Assembly: GCA_902625885.1 (NCBI GenBank)
Contig: CACODE010000007.1
Location: 1 to 64,000, forward strand
Direction: 5' to 3'
From: an uncultured Candidatus Poseidoniales archaeon
Lineage (GTDB): Archaea > Thermoplasmatota > Poseidoniia > Poseidoniales > Poseidoniaceae
DNA: 64,000 nt
This document shows, one piece after another, positions 1-8,899 of the stretch (the first letter of the stretch is position 1; each line of letters begins with the position of its first letter). Under the pieces are notes generated by a model that saw only the letters and a program-made list of their open reading frames with translations, was not told the DNA's origin and did no database searches. Made by a program: the position numbers and the translations under genes.

Positions 1-2
1 AC

Positions 3-860
3 CGCAATTTGGCCGTGCACGAGCGGGCAGAGGACATTCAAATCGCCATGGAACCGGTCAAGGTTTCTGACCGCCACACGCTGCTCCACATCCAAGTGGA
101 AGGTGTCATTGACGATTTGCTGTTTCAGGAAGAACACACCATGCGTGCACGAATGGCCAACGGCGTGTGCCTCACGTGCACTCGGCGAGCAGGCAACTAC
201 TTCGAAGCCACCGTTCAATTGCGCTCCAGTGCGAGACGACTGAGCGAGGAGGAATTCACGCGACTTCGCAAAACGCTGGACGATGTGTTGGACAAACTTT
301 CCGACGATCCGATGTTTTTCATCACCAATGAAGGCCCCGTCACCGGTGGTTACGATGTGGTTCTGGGCAGCAAAGGGTTGGCCAGAGCGTGGGGCAGGCA
401 CTTGACCAGCGAATACGGCGGCATGGTGGTGGAAACCAATTCGACCGTCGGCAGAAAAGACGGCGTGGACGTCACTCGCCTCACGCTGCTGTACCGGAAA
501 CCTGGCTACGAGGTTGGGGACGTGGTGCAGTGGAGGCATCAACTGTGGCGACCTGCGGCCTGGACCAAGGACGGTGCCATCATGGAACTCGTCGAGCGCA
601 GGCAGCGGACCGGAGCGAGTTGGAGAGATTTGGAACAGGCCAAGGTTGTGGCGCAGCGGCACGAACTGTTGGAGGTTGAGTTCATCACCGAAGACACTTC
701 TGTCGGTGAATTTTTGGACCCCACATCGTGGTCCGTCGAACAAGTACGCTTGCCATACGACCACACGACGGGAAGAAAAGGCCTTCTCATGCGCCACGAC
801 GATGCGTGGATTGGGCTGCCCTTCATGGCGGTTGACCAGCCAGAACACAAAGAGGAATGA
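3..860 (+). CDS. NMD3-like ribosome export/assembly protein, 5' truncated by window edge
   Basis: The reading frame is open to the left edge of the window, so the track's TTG start at 9 is probably internal and the true N-terminus is missing. Residues of the type GVCLTCTRRAGNYFEATVQLR match the conserved core of NMD3, which in eukaryotes is the adaptor for large-subunit export and in archaea is thought to act in late 50S assembly. The zinc-binding CxxC pairs that normally precede this core would lie upstream of the window; only one CLTC is visible. The C-terminal half looks like the SH3/OB-like part of the family. It overlaps the next gene by ATGA (857-860), suggesting translational coupling. 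Family assignment is from motif memory; the truncation is seen directly. Confidence 0.8.
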   Translation, partial: RNLAVHERAEDIQIAMEPVKVSDRHTLLHIQVEGVIDDLLFQEEHTMRARMANGVCLTCTRRAGNYFEATVQLRSSARRLSEEEFTRLRKTLDDVLDKLSDDPMFFITNEGPVTGGYDVVLGSKGLARAWGRHLTSEYGGMVVETNSTVGRKDGVDVTRLTLLYRKPGYEVGDVVQWRHQLWRPAAWTKDGAIMELVERRQRTGASWRDLEQAKVVAQRHELLEVEFITEDTSVGEFLDPTSWSVEQVRLPYDHTTGRKGLLMRHDDAWIGLPFMAVDQPEHKEE

Positions 861-1969
861 AGATGGAACAAGCAGAACAGAATGTCCCCGAACCGACCCT
901 TTTGGATTTGGCCGCAACGCTGGACAAGGAAGGCATGATCGGTTTCACACGGCGGTTTCACCAAGACATACAGAACGGGTTTGATGCCGTGAACACCGAC
1001 CTTTTTCCGTGGCTGAACGACCTCAAAAAAGCCCCGTGGACGGGCATCCTTTGCCTCGGCATGGGCGGGAGCGCAGCGGGAGGCGACTTTTTGGCCGCTC
1101 TGGCTGCTCAGCAAGGCGGTTGCCCCGTGGTTGTGCATCGAGACTACGGCCTACCGGCTTGGTTTGACGCCACGTGGTTGGTCTTGGCCACAAGCCACAG
1201 CGGCAACACGGAAGAGACCGTTGCCGCTGCCGAAGCAGCGCTGAAACGGGACGCCACCGTCATCGTCATCGCCACCGGAGGTATGTTGGCGGGTTTGGCA
1301 GAACTCTCACCCCGTTGTTATCTCATTCCTACCGTTGGTGGACAGCCTCCTCGGACGGCTTTTGGGCACATCTTCAGCCGTCAACTCGCCGCCGTAGAGC
1401 ACCTCGGTCTGCTGCCCCGCCAGGAACAGGAAGAAAGGCACGCCATGCTGGAGAGGCTGGCCGCCAACAACCAACACTTTGACGTCCTCTCCCAGCCCGA
1501 AGGAGACATCGCCTTGCTCGCTGCGGGCTTGTTGGAACAGCCCATGTGCGTTGTCGGTCCCACCGAACTTTCTCCGGCCCTCAATCGCTTCAAAAATCAA
1601 ATGAACGAAAACGCGGCGAGGTTTGTTCGAATCGGCGTGCTTCCGGAGATGAATCACAACGAAAGCGTGGCCTGGGGGGGCGTCGGACCGGACAGCGACG
1701 CAAGCGCGTCTTCCCAAGCGCTCCTCTTGCTGACATGGCCGGGCATGCACCCGCGTGTTCAGCAACGGTTGGATTGGATGGTGGCGCACGCTTCAACCGA
1801 AACGGCTTGGAACCTCGTGGCCGAGGGGCATTCGCTGTTGGAATGCCTGCTGTACCTTTGCATGGTGATGGATTGGCTGTCCATAACGCTGGCCTTCCTC
1901 CACGGCAAGGACCCTTCAGCCATCGCACCCATCAACGCCCTGAAAGCGCATCTTGACGCCGTTCAGTAG
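857..1969 (+). CDS. Bifunctional phosphoglucose/phosphomannose isomerase (SIS domains)
   Basis: A 370-residue protein with an N-terminal SIS sugar-isomerase motif (LGMGGSAAGGDFLAAL), a second phosphosugar-binding stretch (ATSHSGNTEET) and a C-terminal half of the bacterial/archaeal PGI/PMI type, including LNRFKNQMNENA and the MNHNESVAW segment. The family interconverts glucose-6-phosphate or mannose-6-phosphate with fructose-6-phosphate in the cytosol, feeding glycolysis and glycan precursors. Length is about normal for the archaeal enzyme (300-370). The start overlaps the NMD3 stop by four bases (ATGA), and the stop overlaps the convergent M23 gene by seven bases. Which of the two sugar specificities dominates cannot be told from the sequence. 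Confidence 0.9.
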   Translation: MKMEQAEQNVPEPTLLDLAATLDKEGMIGFTRRFHQDIQNGFDAVNTDLFPWLNDLKKAPWTGILCLGMGGSAAGGDFLAALAAQQGGCPVVVHRDYGLPAWFDATWLVLATSHSGNTEETVAAAEAALKRDATVIVIATGGMLAGLAELSPRCYLIPTVGGQPPRTAFGHIFSRQLAAVEHLGLLPRQEQEERHAMLERLAANNQHFDVLSQPEGDIALLAAGLLEQPMCVVGPTELSPALNRFKNQMNENAARFVRIGVLPEMNHNESVAWGGVGPDSDASASSQALLLLTWPGMHPRVQQRLDWMVAHASTETAWNLVAEGHSLLECLLYLCMVMDWLSITLAFLHGKDPSAIAPINALKAHLDAVQ

Positions 1970-2604
1970 AGCGGCCCGCAAATCAAGCGAGGGTCTGGAT
2001 AGAGCTCAAGCGCTCGCTTCCTGTCCTCGGGTCGCACCACGCCGGGCAGGTCGCCGTTCGTCGGGGCTTCGACGGAGAGTTGAACGTGAACATGCGGCGG
2101 CCAACCACCGTTTTCGTCCTCATCGCCGAGTCGCGCCAAAAGGTCGCCTCTACCGAACGTGTCGCCTTTCTTCCAACCCGAAATGCTGTCCCAACTGAGG
2201 TGGCCGTAGAGCACCCAAAACGTGCTGGTTTCTTTGGCGAGCGGGCCGCCGACTTTCGCTGGCAAGCACACCGTATGCTCGGTGATGAGCGTGGGACCGT
2301 AAGAACCGTCCTCGTCGTTGATGGCGATGTCGTGGATACGGCCTTCGGCAAAGGCGTAGACCGGTGCATCAACGGGCGCCCCCAAATCAAGACCGACATG
2401 ATGAAGGCGCTTGCCACCAAACAATTCGGTGGTGTACATGCCGGGTCGGCGTTCATCGTATCGACCGACCGAAAACGGGTAGGGCGAGGACCAGCCATCA
2501 GGGCTGGGCTGGGTGAAATCGTGCACCCAATAAGGCCCATCAAAAACGACCGTGGGGTGGAAAAAGAACCCCTCGGCTGATGGCATGACGCTCCCTACGG
2601 TCAA
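1963..2604 (-). CDS. M23-family (lysostaphin-like) peptidase-fold protein
   Basis: The 213-residue protein carries the layout of a LytM/M23 zinc metallopeptidase: HHVGLDLGAP (first zinc His and Asp), then a beta-rich core, LYGHLS, and a terminal HVHVQLS (HxH). M23 enzymes cleave glycine-containing peptide cross-links of bacterial walls; archaeal copies may act on other peptides or on bacterial neighbours. No signal peptide is evident: the N-terminus MTVGSVMPSAEGFFFHP is not a classic leader, so location is unclear. It runs convergent to the isomerase gene with a 7-bp stop overlap and is divergent from the membrane protein gene at 2659. Fold call is fairly sure, biological role is not. Confidence 0.75.
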   Translation of the reverse strand: MTVGSVMPSAEGFFFHPTVVFDGPYWVHDFTQPSPDGWSSPYPFSVGRYDERRPGMYTTELFGGKRLHHVGLDLGAPVDAPVYAFAEGRIHDIAINDEDGSYGPTLITEHTVCLPAKVGGPLAKETSTFWVLYGHLSWDSISGWKKGDTFGRGDLLARLGDEDENGGWPPHVHVQLSVEAPTNGDLPGVVRPEDRKRALELYPDPRLICGPLY

Positions 2605-2658
2605 TTCTACTTGAGGTTTCGGCGAATCATCAAGTCATGCCTTGCCCCTGGACGGAAC

Positions 2659-4956
2659 ATGCTCGGAAGTTCGGTCGCTGTGCTGGCGCCGAGTCTTCTT
2701 CCCGGATGGGCCCTGTGCTCTGTGTTGGACGGCAGCAGCGATCGTTGGCGAAAAGCGCTGCTGGCACCGGCGTTGGGTCTCCTTCTGATGTACGGGGTAT
2801 CGGGGACCCTCGTGCTGGCCGATGTTTGGTCACCTCTTTCTCTCGGTTTGTTTCTCCTCTTTTTCAACGTCGTCGCTTACCGTGTCGTTCATCAACGGCA
2901 CGAAGTGTTGACGAAACGAACGCGATGGCAGTTGCTCGAGGCCGCTATGCACGGCGAGCTTTCAGAAGAAACCGATTCAACCTCGCTCAGCAAAGAGGCG
3001 GAAATTCAACTCGGGTTTCAGCGTCATCGGTCCATTCCGCTGTTCGCCGTGAGCGTTGCAGTGGCGGCGACGGCACTGCTCACGCCGCTTCTCCAGAACC
3101 TCCCGTTTGGTGTCGACTGGATCGGCTTCGCCATGCTGACCCAACAACTGGTTTTGGAGGGGAACCTCCACCTCTCCGGAACCAACGAAGGGTTCTGGAC
3201 GTACCCGCCTGCGTTCCCATCAACAGCGGCCTGGGTGGCCTCCATCACCAGCGTGGATGCCGGCGTCGCCGTGTTCCATCTCGGCCACTACACGCTGTTT
3301 GTGCTGTTGCTCGGCCTGATGGGTGCTATGGATCGGCACGGTGCCGGAGCCCACACCATGTTCGCTATGGGGCTGGGTTTTGGCCTCTTCGCCAAAACAT
3401 TTGACTCGGGCTTTCCGAGTGTTGCAAGCCAGCTCGGCCTCGTGGTTGGGGTGTTGGTCTTGTTCAGGCCCGCAGAGCAACGCCAGCGGCACCACACGCT
3501 CGGGCTTTGCATCGGTTTGTACTCCGTGGCGCTGATTCACCCTACCGGTGCGATGTACCTGGCCCTGCTTATGTTGAGTCACATCATCCACGGCTCAGCC
3601 ATCGAGAGCGAGGAGCACCGAGAGTTGTTGAAGAAAATCGGTTACATCGCCTCGGCGTTCATCACGATCGGTTTCGGGGTTGCGTTGCTTGTCATGGCCC
3701 CCCGCCTGTTTGACGAAGCCGTCTTTTCAGAGTACGGTTGGCAGGGGGGACGGCCGATGCTCGTTTACAACGGCATGCTCCTCTTCGTGGCTATCTTTGC
3801 CGCATTCAGGCTGAGAAAAACGCTTGAAGGGCGCATCGCCGTGTCGTGGTTCGCTCTTTTGTGGGTCATGACGCTGGTTCATCTGGTGGAGGGGCTTCGT
3901 GATATCCCCGTTCTTTCGTTGTTGTCCTACACGCTGTACTCCATGGCCCTTCACGCATTCCATATCCCGCTGGCGGTGCTGGTGGCTCTGTGGTGGTCCC
4001 CACAGACGTCCCTGACGATGATCGAGGCCAACGAAGCACCGTTAGCCATGCCACAGCCGTTGTCTGCCACTTTGGTGGCCTTCGTTCTTCTTGGCACCGT
4101 CATGGCTCAAACCGTCGCCTTCACGCTTTCCGACCACGATGAACTGTTGGCGGTTTCTCCCGGCGACCTTGAGATACGGCGAGTCTTGGACGGCATTGAT
4201 GGTGCCGTATACACCGAAAACATGCATTGGGGGTACATTTGGAACGCGCCTCAGAGCGTGAAAACCACGTCCATTCCCACCCTCGGCCTTGTCCACATTG
4301 ACAGCAGTTTGCAGGCCTCGGCCACAGCGGCCATGTTTTCGGACAACGTGTCTTTTTTCCTGGAAAACAACATGGAACACGCCCTCACTTCGCCCCTCGG
4401 TTCCATGCAGTGGACGCTGGCCAGTTCGCCGTATTGGGAAGCGGAGTTGAAGGTTGACGGTGCCGTGCTCTGGCGGCTTCATCCCGAGGGAGATGCTGAA
4501 CCTCGCCACCTTTCCGGCATTGATGAGGAGGACTGTTCAGCATGCACGGTTCGCGTCGACCCTTGGCGCAACCACAAATTCCGCGATCCGATGATGTTGG
4601 GCGAGGACCGCCCGTTTTTGGCGGAAGGGAAGCCGGGTGCCCTCATCGTCCAGCCTCCCGCGTTGGCAAAAGAAATGTGCCTTACCTACGAAATCATCGG
4701 GTCAAACCGAGGTCTATTCTTGCAATCAACGACAGGTCTGGAGCGCTCCTACCACGCCCTTCAAATCGACCCGGGTTATCATGAAAATTGCTTCGCAATA
4801 GAGAACACCAGCGAACTAACAGAGGTCGCCTTTGAATGGGGCCAAGACGCTTCAAAGCGGTGGCTGAACCCGCTGGGACTCAGCGGTAGGGACACGGTGC
4901 TTATCGACCAAACCGGTGTTAAATTTCAATGGTTAACGTGGTCGATGGCCTCCTGA
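2659..4956 (+). CDS. Large multi-pass membrane protein with lumenal C-terminal domain (possible GT-C-like)
   Basis: The protein has about ten hydrophobic segments in its first roughly 500 residues followed by a soluble domain of about 250 residues. A DWIGFAMLTQQ segment after the first membrane spans and the YPPAF motif recall the acidic first loop of GT-C membrane glycosyltransferases, but I do not recognise a defined family. The ORF opens at a TTG (2611); I chose the ATG at 2659 because hydrophobic sequence begins there and it leaves a normal 54-bp gap to the divergent peptidase gene. A GT2 glycosyltransferase lies 40 bp downstream, which fits a role in surface glycan assembly. Function remains an inference. 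Confidence 0.7.
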   Translation: MLGSSVAVLAPSLLPGWALCSVLDGSSDRWRKALLAPALGLLLMYGVSGTLVLADVWSPLSLGLFLLFFNVVAYRVVHQRHEVLTKRTRWQLLEAAMHGELSEETDSTSLSKEAEIQLGFQRHRSIPLFAVSVAVAATALLTPLLQNLPFGVDWIGFAMLTQQLVLEGNLHLSGTNEGFWTYPPAFPSTAAWVASITSVDAGVAVFHLGHYTLFVLLLGLMGAMDRHGAGAHTMFAMGLGFGLFAKTFDSGFPSVASQLGLVVGVLVLFRPAEQRQRHHTLGLCIGLYSVALIHPTGAMYLALLMLSHIIHGSAIESEEHRELLKKIGYIASAFITIGFGVALLVMAPRLFDEAVFSEYGWQGGRPMLVYNGMLLFVAIFAAFRLRKTLEGRIAVSWFALLWVMTLVHLVEGLRDIPVLSLLSYTLYSMALHAFHIPLAVLVALWWSPQTSLTMIEANEAPLAMPQPLSATLVAFVLLGTVMAQTVAFTLSDHDELLAVSPGDLEIRRVLDGIDGAVYTENMHWGYIWNAPQSVKTTSIPTLGLVHIDSSLQASATAAMFSDNVSFFLENNMEHALTSPLGSMQWTLASSPYWEAELKVDGAVLWRLHPEGDAEPRHLSGIDEEDCSACTVRVDPWRNHKFRDPMMLGEDRPFLAEGKPGALIVQPPALAKEMCLTYEIIGSNRGLFLQSTTGLERSYHALQIDPGYHENCFAIENTSELTEVAFEWGQDASKRWLNPLGLSGRDTVLIDQTGVKFQWLTWSMAS

Positions 4957-4995
4957 ACGGCAAAACCCATGTGCAATTGTCGCTAGGGTCGTGAC

Positions 4996-5697
4996 ATGGA
5001 GCACCTCGTGGTCATGCTTCCGGTGCTCAACGAGGCCCTGGGCTTGGCCTGGGTGCTGGAACGTATTCCCTACGCCAAGCTGGAAGCGATGGGCTACCGA
5101 ACAACGGTTCTCGTGATGGACGGGCACAGCACGGACGCAACGCCTGAGGTTGCCCAGGCGCATGGCGTCCTGTTCATCGACCAGCACGACTCGGGCAAAG
5201 GCAGCGCCATTCGCCACGGCTTTCGCGAAGCCCTCGATCTTGATGCCGATGCCGTGGTGATGTTGGATGCGGACGGCACGTACGCTCCCGATGAGATGAC
5301 GCAACTCTTGATGCGCCTTGGCAACCACGATGTCGTGATCGGTGATCGGCTCAACGGAACCATTGCCCACAACGCCATGACCAGAATGAATTTTCTTGGA
5401 AATCATTTGCTGACCTGGTTCGCCACAGCCCTGTTTGGCGCTGTGACCTCAGATGTTTGCTCCGGCTACTGGGCCTTCAACAGGGAAGCCATGCACGTCC
5501 TGCAACTGAACAGTCAATCCTTTGAAATCGAGGCTGAAATGTTTGCTAGCATGGTTCACAGGCAAGTGTCCTTCGGTTTCCACCCGATCAGTTATGGTAC
5601 CCGCATCGGCGAGCCAAAACTCGGCTCTACCGCCGATGGATGGCGAATACTGAGGAAACTCATCACTCGGCGAATCTTTCCCGAACCGTTGTTGTAA
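4996..5697 (+). CDS. GT2-family glycosyltransferase (dolichol-phosphate sugar synthase-like)
   Basis: A 233-residue GT-A fold enzyme. It has the N-terminal MLPVLNEALGLAWVLERIP nucleotide-sugar binding start, VMDGHSTDAT, the GKGSAIRHGF loop and the metal-binding LDADGTY motif, as in dolichyl-phosphate mannose/glucose synthases. No C-terminal membrane segments are present, so it is the short cytosolic or peripheral form. It would load a sugar from a nucleotide donor on to a lipid phosphate at the inner membrane face. It follows the multi-pass membrane protein by 40 bp and may supply its substrate. The sugar cannot be deduced from the sequence. Confidence 0.85.
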   Translation: MEHLVVMLPVLNEALGLAWVLERIPYAKLEAMGYRTTVLVMDGHSTDATPEVAQAHGVLFIDQHDSGKGSAIRHGFREALDLDADAVVMLDADGTYAPDEMTQLLMRLGNHDVVIGDRLNGTIAHNAMTRMNFLGNHLLTWFATALFGAVTSDVCSGYWAFNREAMHVLQLNSQSFEIEAEMFASMVHRQVSFGFHPISYGTRIGEPKLGSTADGWRILRKLITRRIFPEPLL

Positions 5698-5739
5698 GGC
5701 GGTCCAAGAACTCAAAACCGGTCGTGCCTTGGCAGGTCC

Positions 5740-6804
5740 ATGCAGCGGCTGAAGGTTGCTGTCCTCGGTGCGGGAGGGCTGGTTGCACAACGTCTCCAGC
5801 AAAGGCTGTCCAGTCACCCGTGGTTTTCGCTTGAAGCCGTGGCCGGTTCACCTCGTTTTGAGGGCATGGCCTTTGCCGACGTCCCGTGGACGCTGGATGA
5901 AGACAGACCGGCGTTCCCCTCCATGCAGGTTCTTGATGTGCTCTCCCATGAAACCCCCAAAAGATTGCGTTCAAGCGGTGTGCGTGTTGCCTTTTCAGCG
6001 CTGCCCAGTGAACAGGCCATCGACATTGAACCCCGGTGGGCGGAGGCCGGCATCGTCGTGTTTTCCAACGCCAGTGCCTACCGAGGGGCAACGGGCATCC
6101 CGCTTGTCGTTCCTGAAATCAACGGAAAGGAACTCGCCAACACCGGTGGAGGACCGCTTCTGCACGCCTGCGCCACCAATTGCACCCTTCTGCCCTTGGC
6201 CCTTCCTCTGGCGGCCCTCAACGAAGCCTTCGGCCTAATCGCCTTCACCATGCGCAGCGAGCAAGGGCTATCTGGAGGCGGTCACGCCTACATGCAAAAA
6301 GCGATTGCCGATGGTCGTGTTGACCCCGATATTCCAGGTGAGGCAGAAAAAATCGGACAAGAATTTGACATGGTGCTTGACTGGACCGGCAGCAGAGTCA
6401 TCGATTGCGCACGAGTCATGAGAAAAGACGGGCATCAAGTCTTCGTAACGGCCACCTTTGAACGTCCTTTTGACCCCGAAGAGGCCCGTCATGCGTTGCA
6501 ACGATGGTCCGACAACAACCGCTTCAACAACCTTCCAAGCAGCCCGCATCAACCGCTGATGCTGGTGGACTGTGTTGATGCAGGGGTGCATCTGTTCGCC
6601 GATGGTAAAGGGTATCCCGGGAACCCAAATCCGGCTGTTGACCTTGATGCAGGCATGGCGATCGTGGTCGGGAATCTTGAATCTCCAGAGCCGATGGTTT
6701 TGCAGTTTCAAGCCTTGAGCCACAACACCATACGCGGGGCTGCTGGCGGTTTGATTTTTCTTGCCGAATTGGCCCTGCACATGGACCTCATTGAACCCAA
6801 TTGA
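5740..6804 (+). CDS. asd: Aspartate-semialdehyde dehydrogenase
   Basis: A 354-residue protein with an N-terminal Rossmann motif (VAVLGAGGLVAQRL), the catalytic cysteine region ACATNCTLLPLAL (Cys in NCT), SEQGLSGGGH and, at the C-terminal end, the SHNTIRGAAGG cofactor-binding motif. The enzyme reduces aspartyl-4-phosphate with NADPH and sits at the branch to lysine, threonine and methionine. The length is that of the archaeal/fungal branch. No aspartokinase or other pathway gene is seen next to it, so it is not in an amino-acid operon here. The start ATG at 5740 lies 42 bases after the glycosyltransferase stop. Confidence 0.92.
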   Translation: MQRLKVAVLGAGGLVAQRLQQRLSSHPWFSLEAVAGSPRFEGMAFADVPWTLDEDRPAFPSMQVLDVLSHETPKRLRSSGVRVAFSALPSEQAIDIEPRWAEAGIVVFSNASAYRGATGIPLVVPEINGKELANTGGGPLLHACATNCTLLPLALPLAALNEAFGLIAFTMRSEQGLSGGGHAYMQKAIADGRVDPDIPGEAEKIGQEFDMVLDWTGSRVIDCARVMRKDGHQVFVTATFERPFDPEEARHALQRWSDNNRFNNLPSSPHQPLMLVDCVDAGVHLFADGKGYPGNPNPAVDLDAGMAIVVGNLESPEPMVLQFQALSHNTIRGAAGGLIFLAELALHMDLIEPN

Positions 6805-6856
6805 TTCCAACCGCAGGGTAAAAGGTCGGAACCACATCCAACAACCCGGTGGCGGC

Positions 6857-7915
6857 ATGGGCATAACTGCGTTGATTCCAGACATGACCATCGGCCAACT
6901 TCTCAATGAGGCTGCCGCTCGGTGGGGCGAAATATGGGACCCAAAGGCCACCAGAACCACACTTCTTCTGCTCTGCCCGCGAAAGGAGCGCAAACTGATG
7001 GAACTGCACGGCGATATGGTGGACCACGGACAGCCCGTTGTTTCTGTCTTTCACCGCCCTCGCGCTGAAGCGCATTTGTTGGAAGAACAAGGGCTTGACC
7101 CGAGGATGGCGTCGTTTCAATTTGTCAACATCGCCACGGCCGATATGGGTCCGTGGATGCAACAGCTCGTAAACAACGAAGGCTGGTTGCGAAGCACCGT
7201 GGCACTCTCTCCGACACCGTTCTCTGTTGGTCTGCCTTCCCAGAGAGCGTTTGAAAGCGTGCAGACCATCTGCTTTCGGCATCCATCACTCCCGAGCATC
7301 GAGCGTTATTTCCTGCCCTACCCGGTCGATTCCATGCCCGGCAAATGTTTCGTGAGCCTTCCGAGAAAAGCGGCCGCCGAAATGGCGAGGCAGCAGGCCG
7401 AAGTCTTGGGCGTTGGACGGTTGGAGAAACCGGCAACATCAGGGCCAAAAACCAGCGAGCAAAAAACGGACGAAAAGCCCGCAGAACCAACGGCTGACGA
7501 GCCAGCGGAGCCAGAATCAATGGCAGAAGCACCTGTTGAAGCCGTCTCGCCAAAGACCAAGGAAAAACCGCCGGCTGACGTACCGTTGCCGCCTATTGAA
7601 AAGCAGCCGGAATCGGCGAAAATGGAAGAGGAAACGGTGCCGCTACCATCGATTGAAGCCGGCGATGTTGCGGCCGTTGAAGACAAGGTCCCCGAAGAAA
7701 GCAAAGAGGTCGAACTGCCCGAAGTTGTCGAGGAAACGGTTGAAATTTCCGAGATGGAGACGGAACTGCGAGCCTTCTTCCAAGAACTCATTGATGCGGG
7801 TGTTGAGCCGGCGGCCTTCATGGACGACCCTCGCTGGGAGGACATCAGCGAGCGAGCCATCGCCGAAGGGCTGGAAACATGGCCCATTCTTCTGCAAATG
7901 ACGGCGATGGCATAA
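6857..7915 (+). CDS. Unknown protein with acidic proline/lysine-rich linker
   Basis: I do not recognise this protein. The first 190 residues look like a globular alpha/beta domain (LLLLCPRKERKLMELHG, then FQFVNIATADMG). About 120 residues of low-complexity sequence rich in Glu, Pro, Lys and Ala follow, and the protein ends in a compact C-terminal helical segment (ELRAFFQELIDAGVEPAAFMDDP). The ORF track opens at 6761 inside asd; the ATG at 6857 (M before GITALIPD) removes the overlap and is the more plausible start. The linker suggests a scaffold tethering two domains. The next gene starts 46 bases downstream. Confidence 0.7.
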   Translation: MGITALIPDMTIGQLLNEAAARWGEIWDPKATRTTLLLLCPRKERKLMELHGDMVDHGQPVVSVFHRPRAEAHLLEEQGLDPRMASFQFVNIATADMGPWMQQLVNNEGWLRSTVALSPTPFSVGLPSQRAFESVQTICFRHPSLPSIERYFLPYPVDSMPGKCFVSLPRKAAAEMARQQAEVLGVGRLEKPATSGPKTSEQKTDEKPAEPTADEPAEPESMAEAPVEAVSPKTKEKPPADVPLPPIEKQPESAKMEEETVPLPSIEAGDVAAVEDKVPEESKEVELPEVVEETVEISEMETELRAFFQELIDAGVEPAAFMDDPRWEDISERAIAEGLETWPILLQMTAMA

Positions 7916-7961
7916 GAAGGTCTAAATTGACGCGTGCACAACAAAACTCAGAGGGACGAAC

Positions 7962-8153
7962 ATGGTATTCTGCATCAACTGCGGCCAACAGCATCCGGAC
8001 GGCACGCGCTTCTGCAGGTTCTGCGGCAATCAGCAACCCGGTGAACAGCTCTTGCAGCGGCTCCGAATCGAAGCGCAGCAAATCCAGAGCATACGCCTGC
8101 AAATGCAAGCCCAGCAGAACCAAAACAACCCCTACCAACAACGCCGTTGGTGA
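7962..8153 (+). CDS. Small zinc-ribbon protein
   Basis: The 63-residue protein has two CxxC knuckles near the N-terminus (CINC, CRFC), the usual zinc-ribbon layout of small archaeal and bacterial proteins (zinc_ribbon_2 type). A Gln-rich amphipathic tail (QQIQSIRLQMQAQQNQ) follows. No membrane segment is present. The stop is five bases before the chosen start of the methyltransferase gene, so the two are probably co-transcribed. Function is unknown; nucleic-acid or protein binding is a guess. Confidence 0.75.
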   Translation: MVFCINCGQQHPDGTRFCRFCGNQQPGEQLLQRLRIEAQQIQSIRLQMQAQQNQNNPYQQRRW

Positions 8154-8158
8154 GGTGC

Positions 8159-8812
8159 ATGCGCCCAAAACATCTGGCGATGAAACTGTCACGGTTGTCC
8201 CCCCATCCTTGTCGGGAGGTGACGATGGAGCAATACGCAACGGAAGGCGATCTTGCCGCTTATTGGCTGTTGGCCATCGACCAACTTGACGGGATAGAAG
8301 GCAAAGTTGTGGCGGATCTTGGCGCCGGCAACGGCATTCTGGGCATCGGTGCGCTTCTTTTGGGCGCCAAGCACGTGCTGTTTGTTGAAGCGGACGAGGA
8401 CGCAATAGCCGTTCTCGAAAATAACGTGGCGTCCCTTGACGAGAAGTACAGCAGCCGCGCAGAACTTCAAAACGCCAGCATCGGTCGTGATGAGATACCG
8501 TTGAATGGAACAGATTTGGTCGTCATGAATCCGCCATGGGGCGTTCAAAAAGCACGGGCAGACCGACCGTTTCTGGAAACGGCCTTTGCCTCGCCAGCCG
8601 ATGCCGTTCATCTCCTTCACAGCGACGGCGCAAGGCACCTTGAAGCGCTGGCCAACGATCGCGGCTGGTCCGGTGAAGCGGTGCTTCGAACAGAATTTCG
8701 CTTGCCGCCAACCTACGCCCATCACGCTCAGCGAAAAGGTACCACGGACGTGAAATGTTGGCGTTTTTTCCGAGGCGACGACCGACGTTTGCAGACCGAG
8801 GACCCTCAATGA
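8159..8812 (+). CDS. METTL5-like N6-adenine rRNA methyltransferase
   Basis: A Rossmann methyltransferase with SAM-binding VADLGAGNGILGIGALLLGA and the catalytic NPPWGVQKARADRPFL motif. NPPF/W followed by G...K..AD..FL is diagnostic of the METTL5 group, which installs m6A on small-subunit rRNA in eukaryotes. The EQYATEGDLAAYW segment before motif I also matches that group. The ORF opens at TTG 8147, but the ATG at 8159 avoids overlap with the zinc-ribbon gene. TRMT112-type activators partner METTL5 in eukaryotes; none is seen here. The rRNA target is inferred from family knowledge. Confidence 0.85.
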   Translation: MRPKHLAMKLSRLSPHPCREVTMEQYATEGDLAAYWLLAIDQLDGIEGKVVADLGAGNGILGIGALLLGAKHVLFVEADEDAIAVLENNVASLDEKYSSRAELQNASIGRDEIPLNGTDLVVMNPPWGVQKARADRPFLETAFASPADAVHLLHSDGARHLEALANDRGWSGEAVLRTEFRLPPTYAHHAQRKGTTDVKCWRFFRGDDRRLQTEDPQ

Positions 8813-8899
8813 TGGATAAGGGGGGTTGAAAAGGAGGGAACCCTCGCATCAATTCATCCAACGGTGTGCGACCCATCTCGGGCCACGCTTGGAAAAGGA

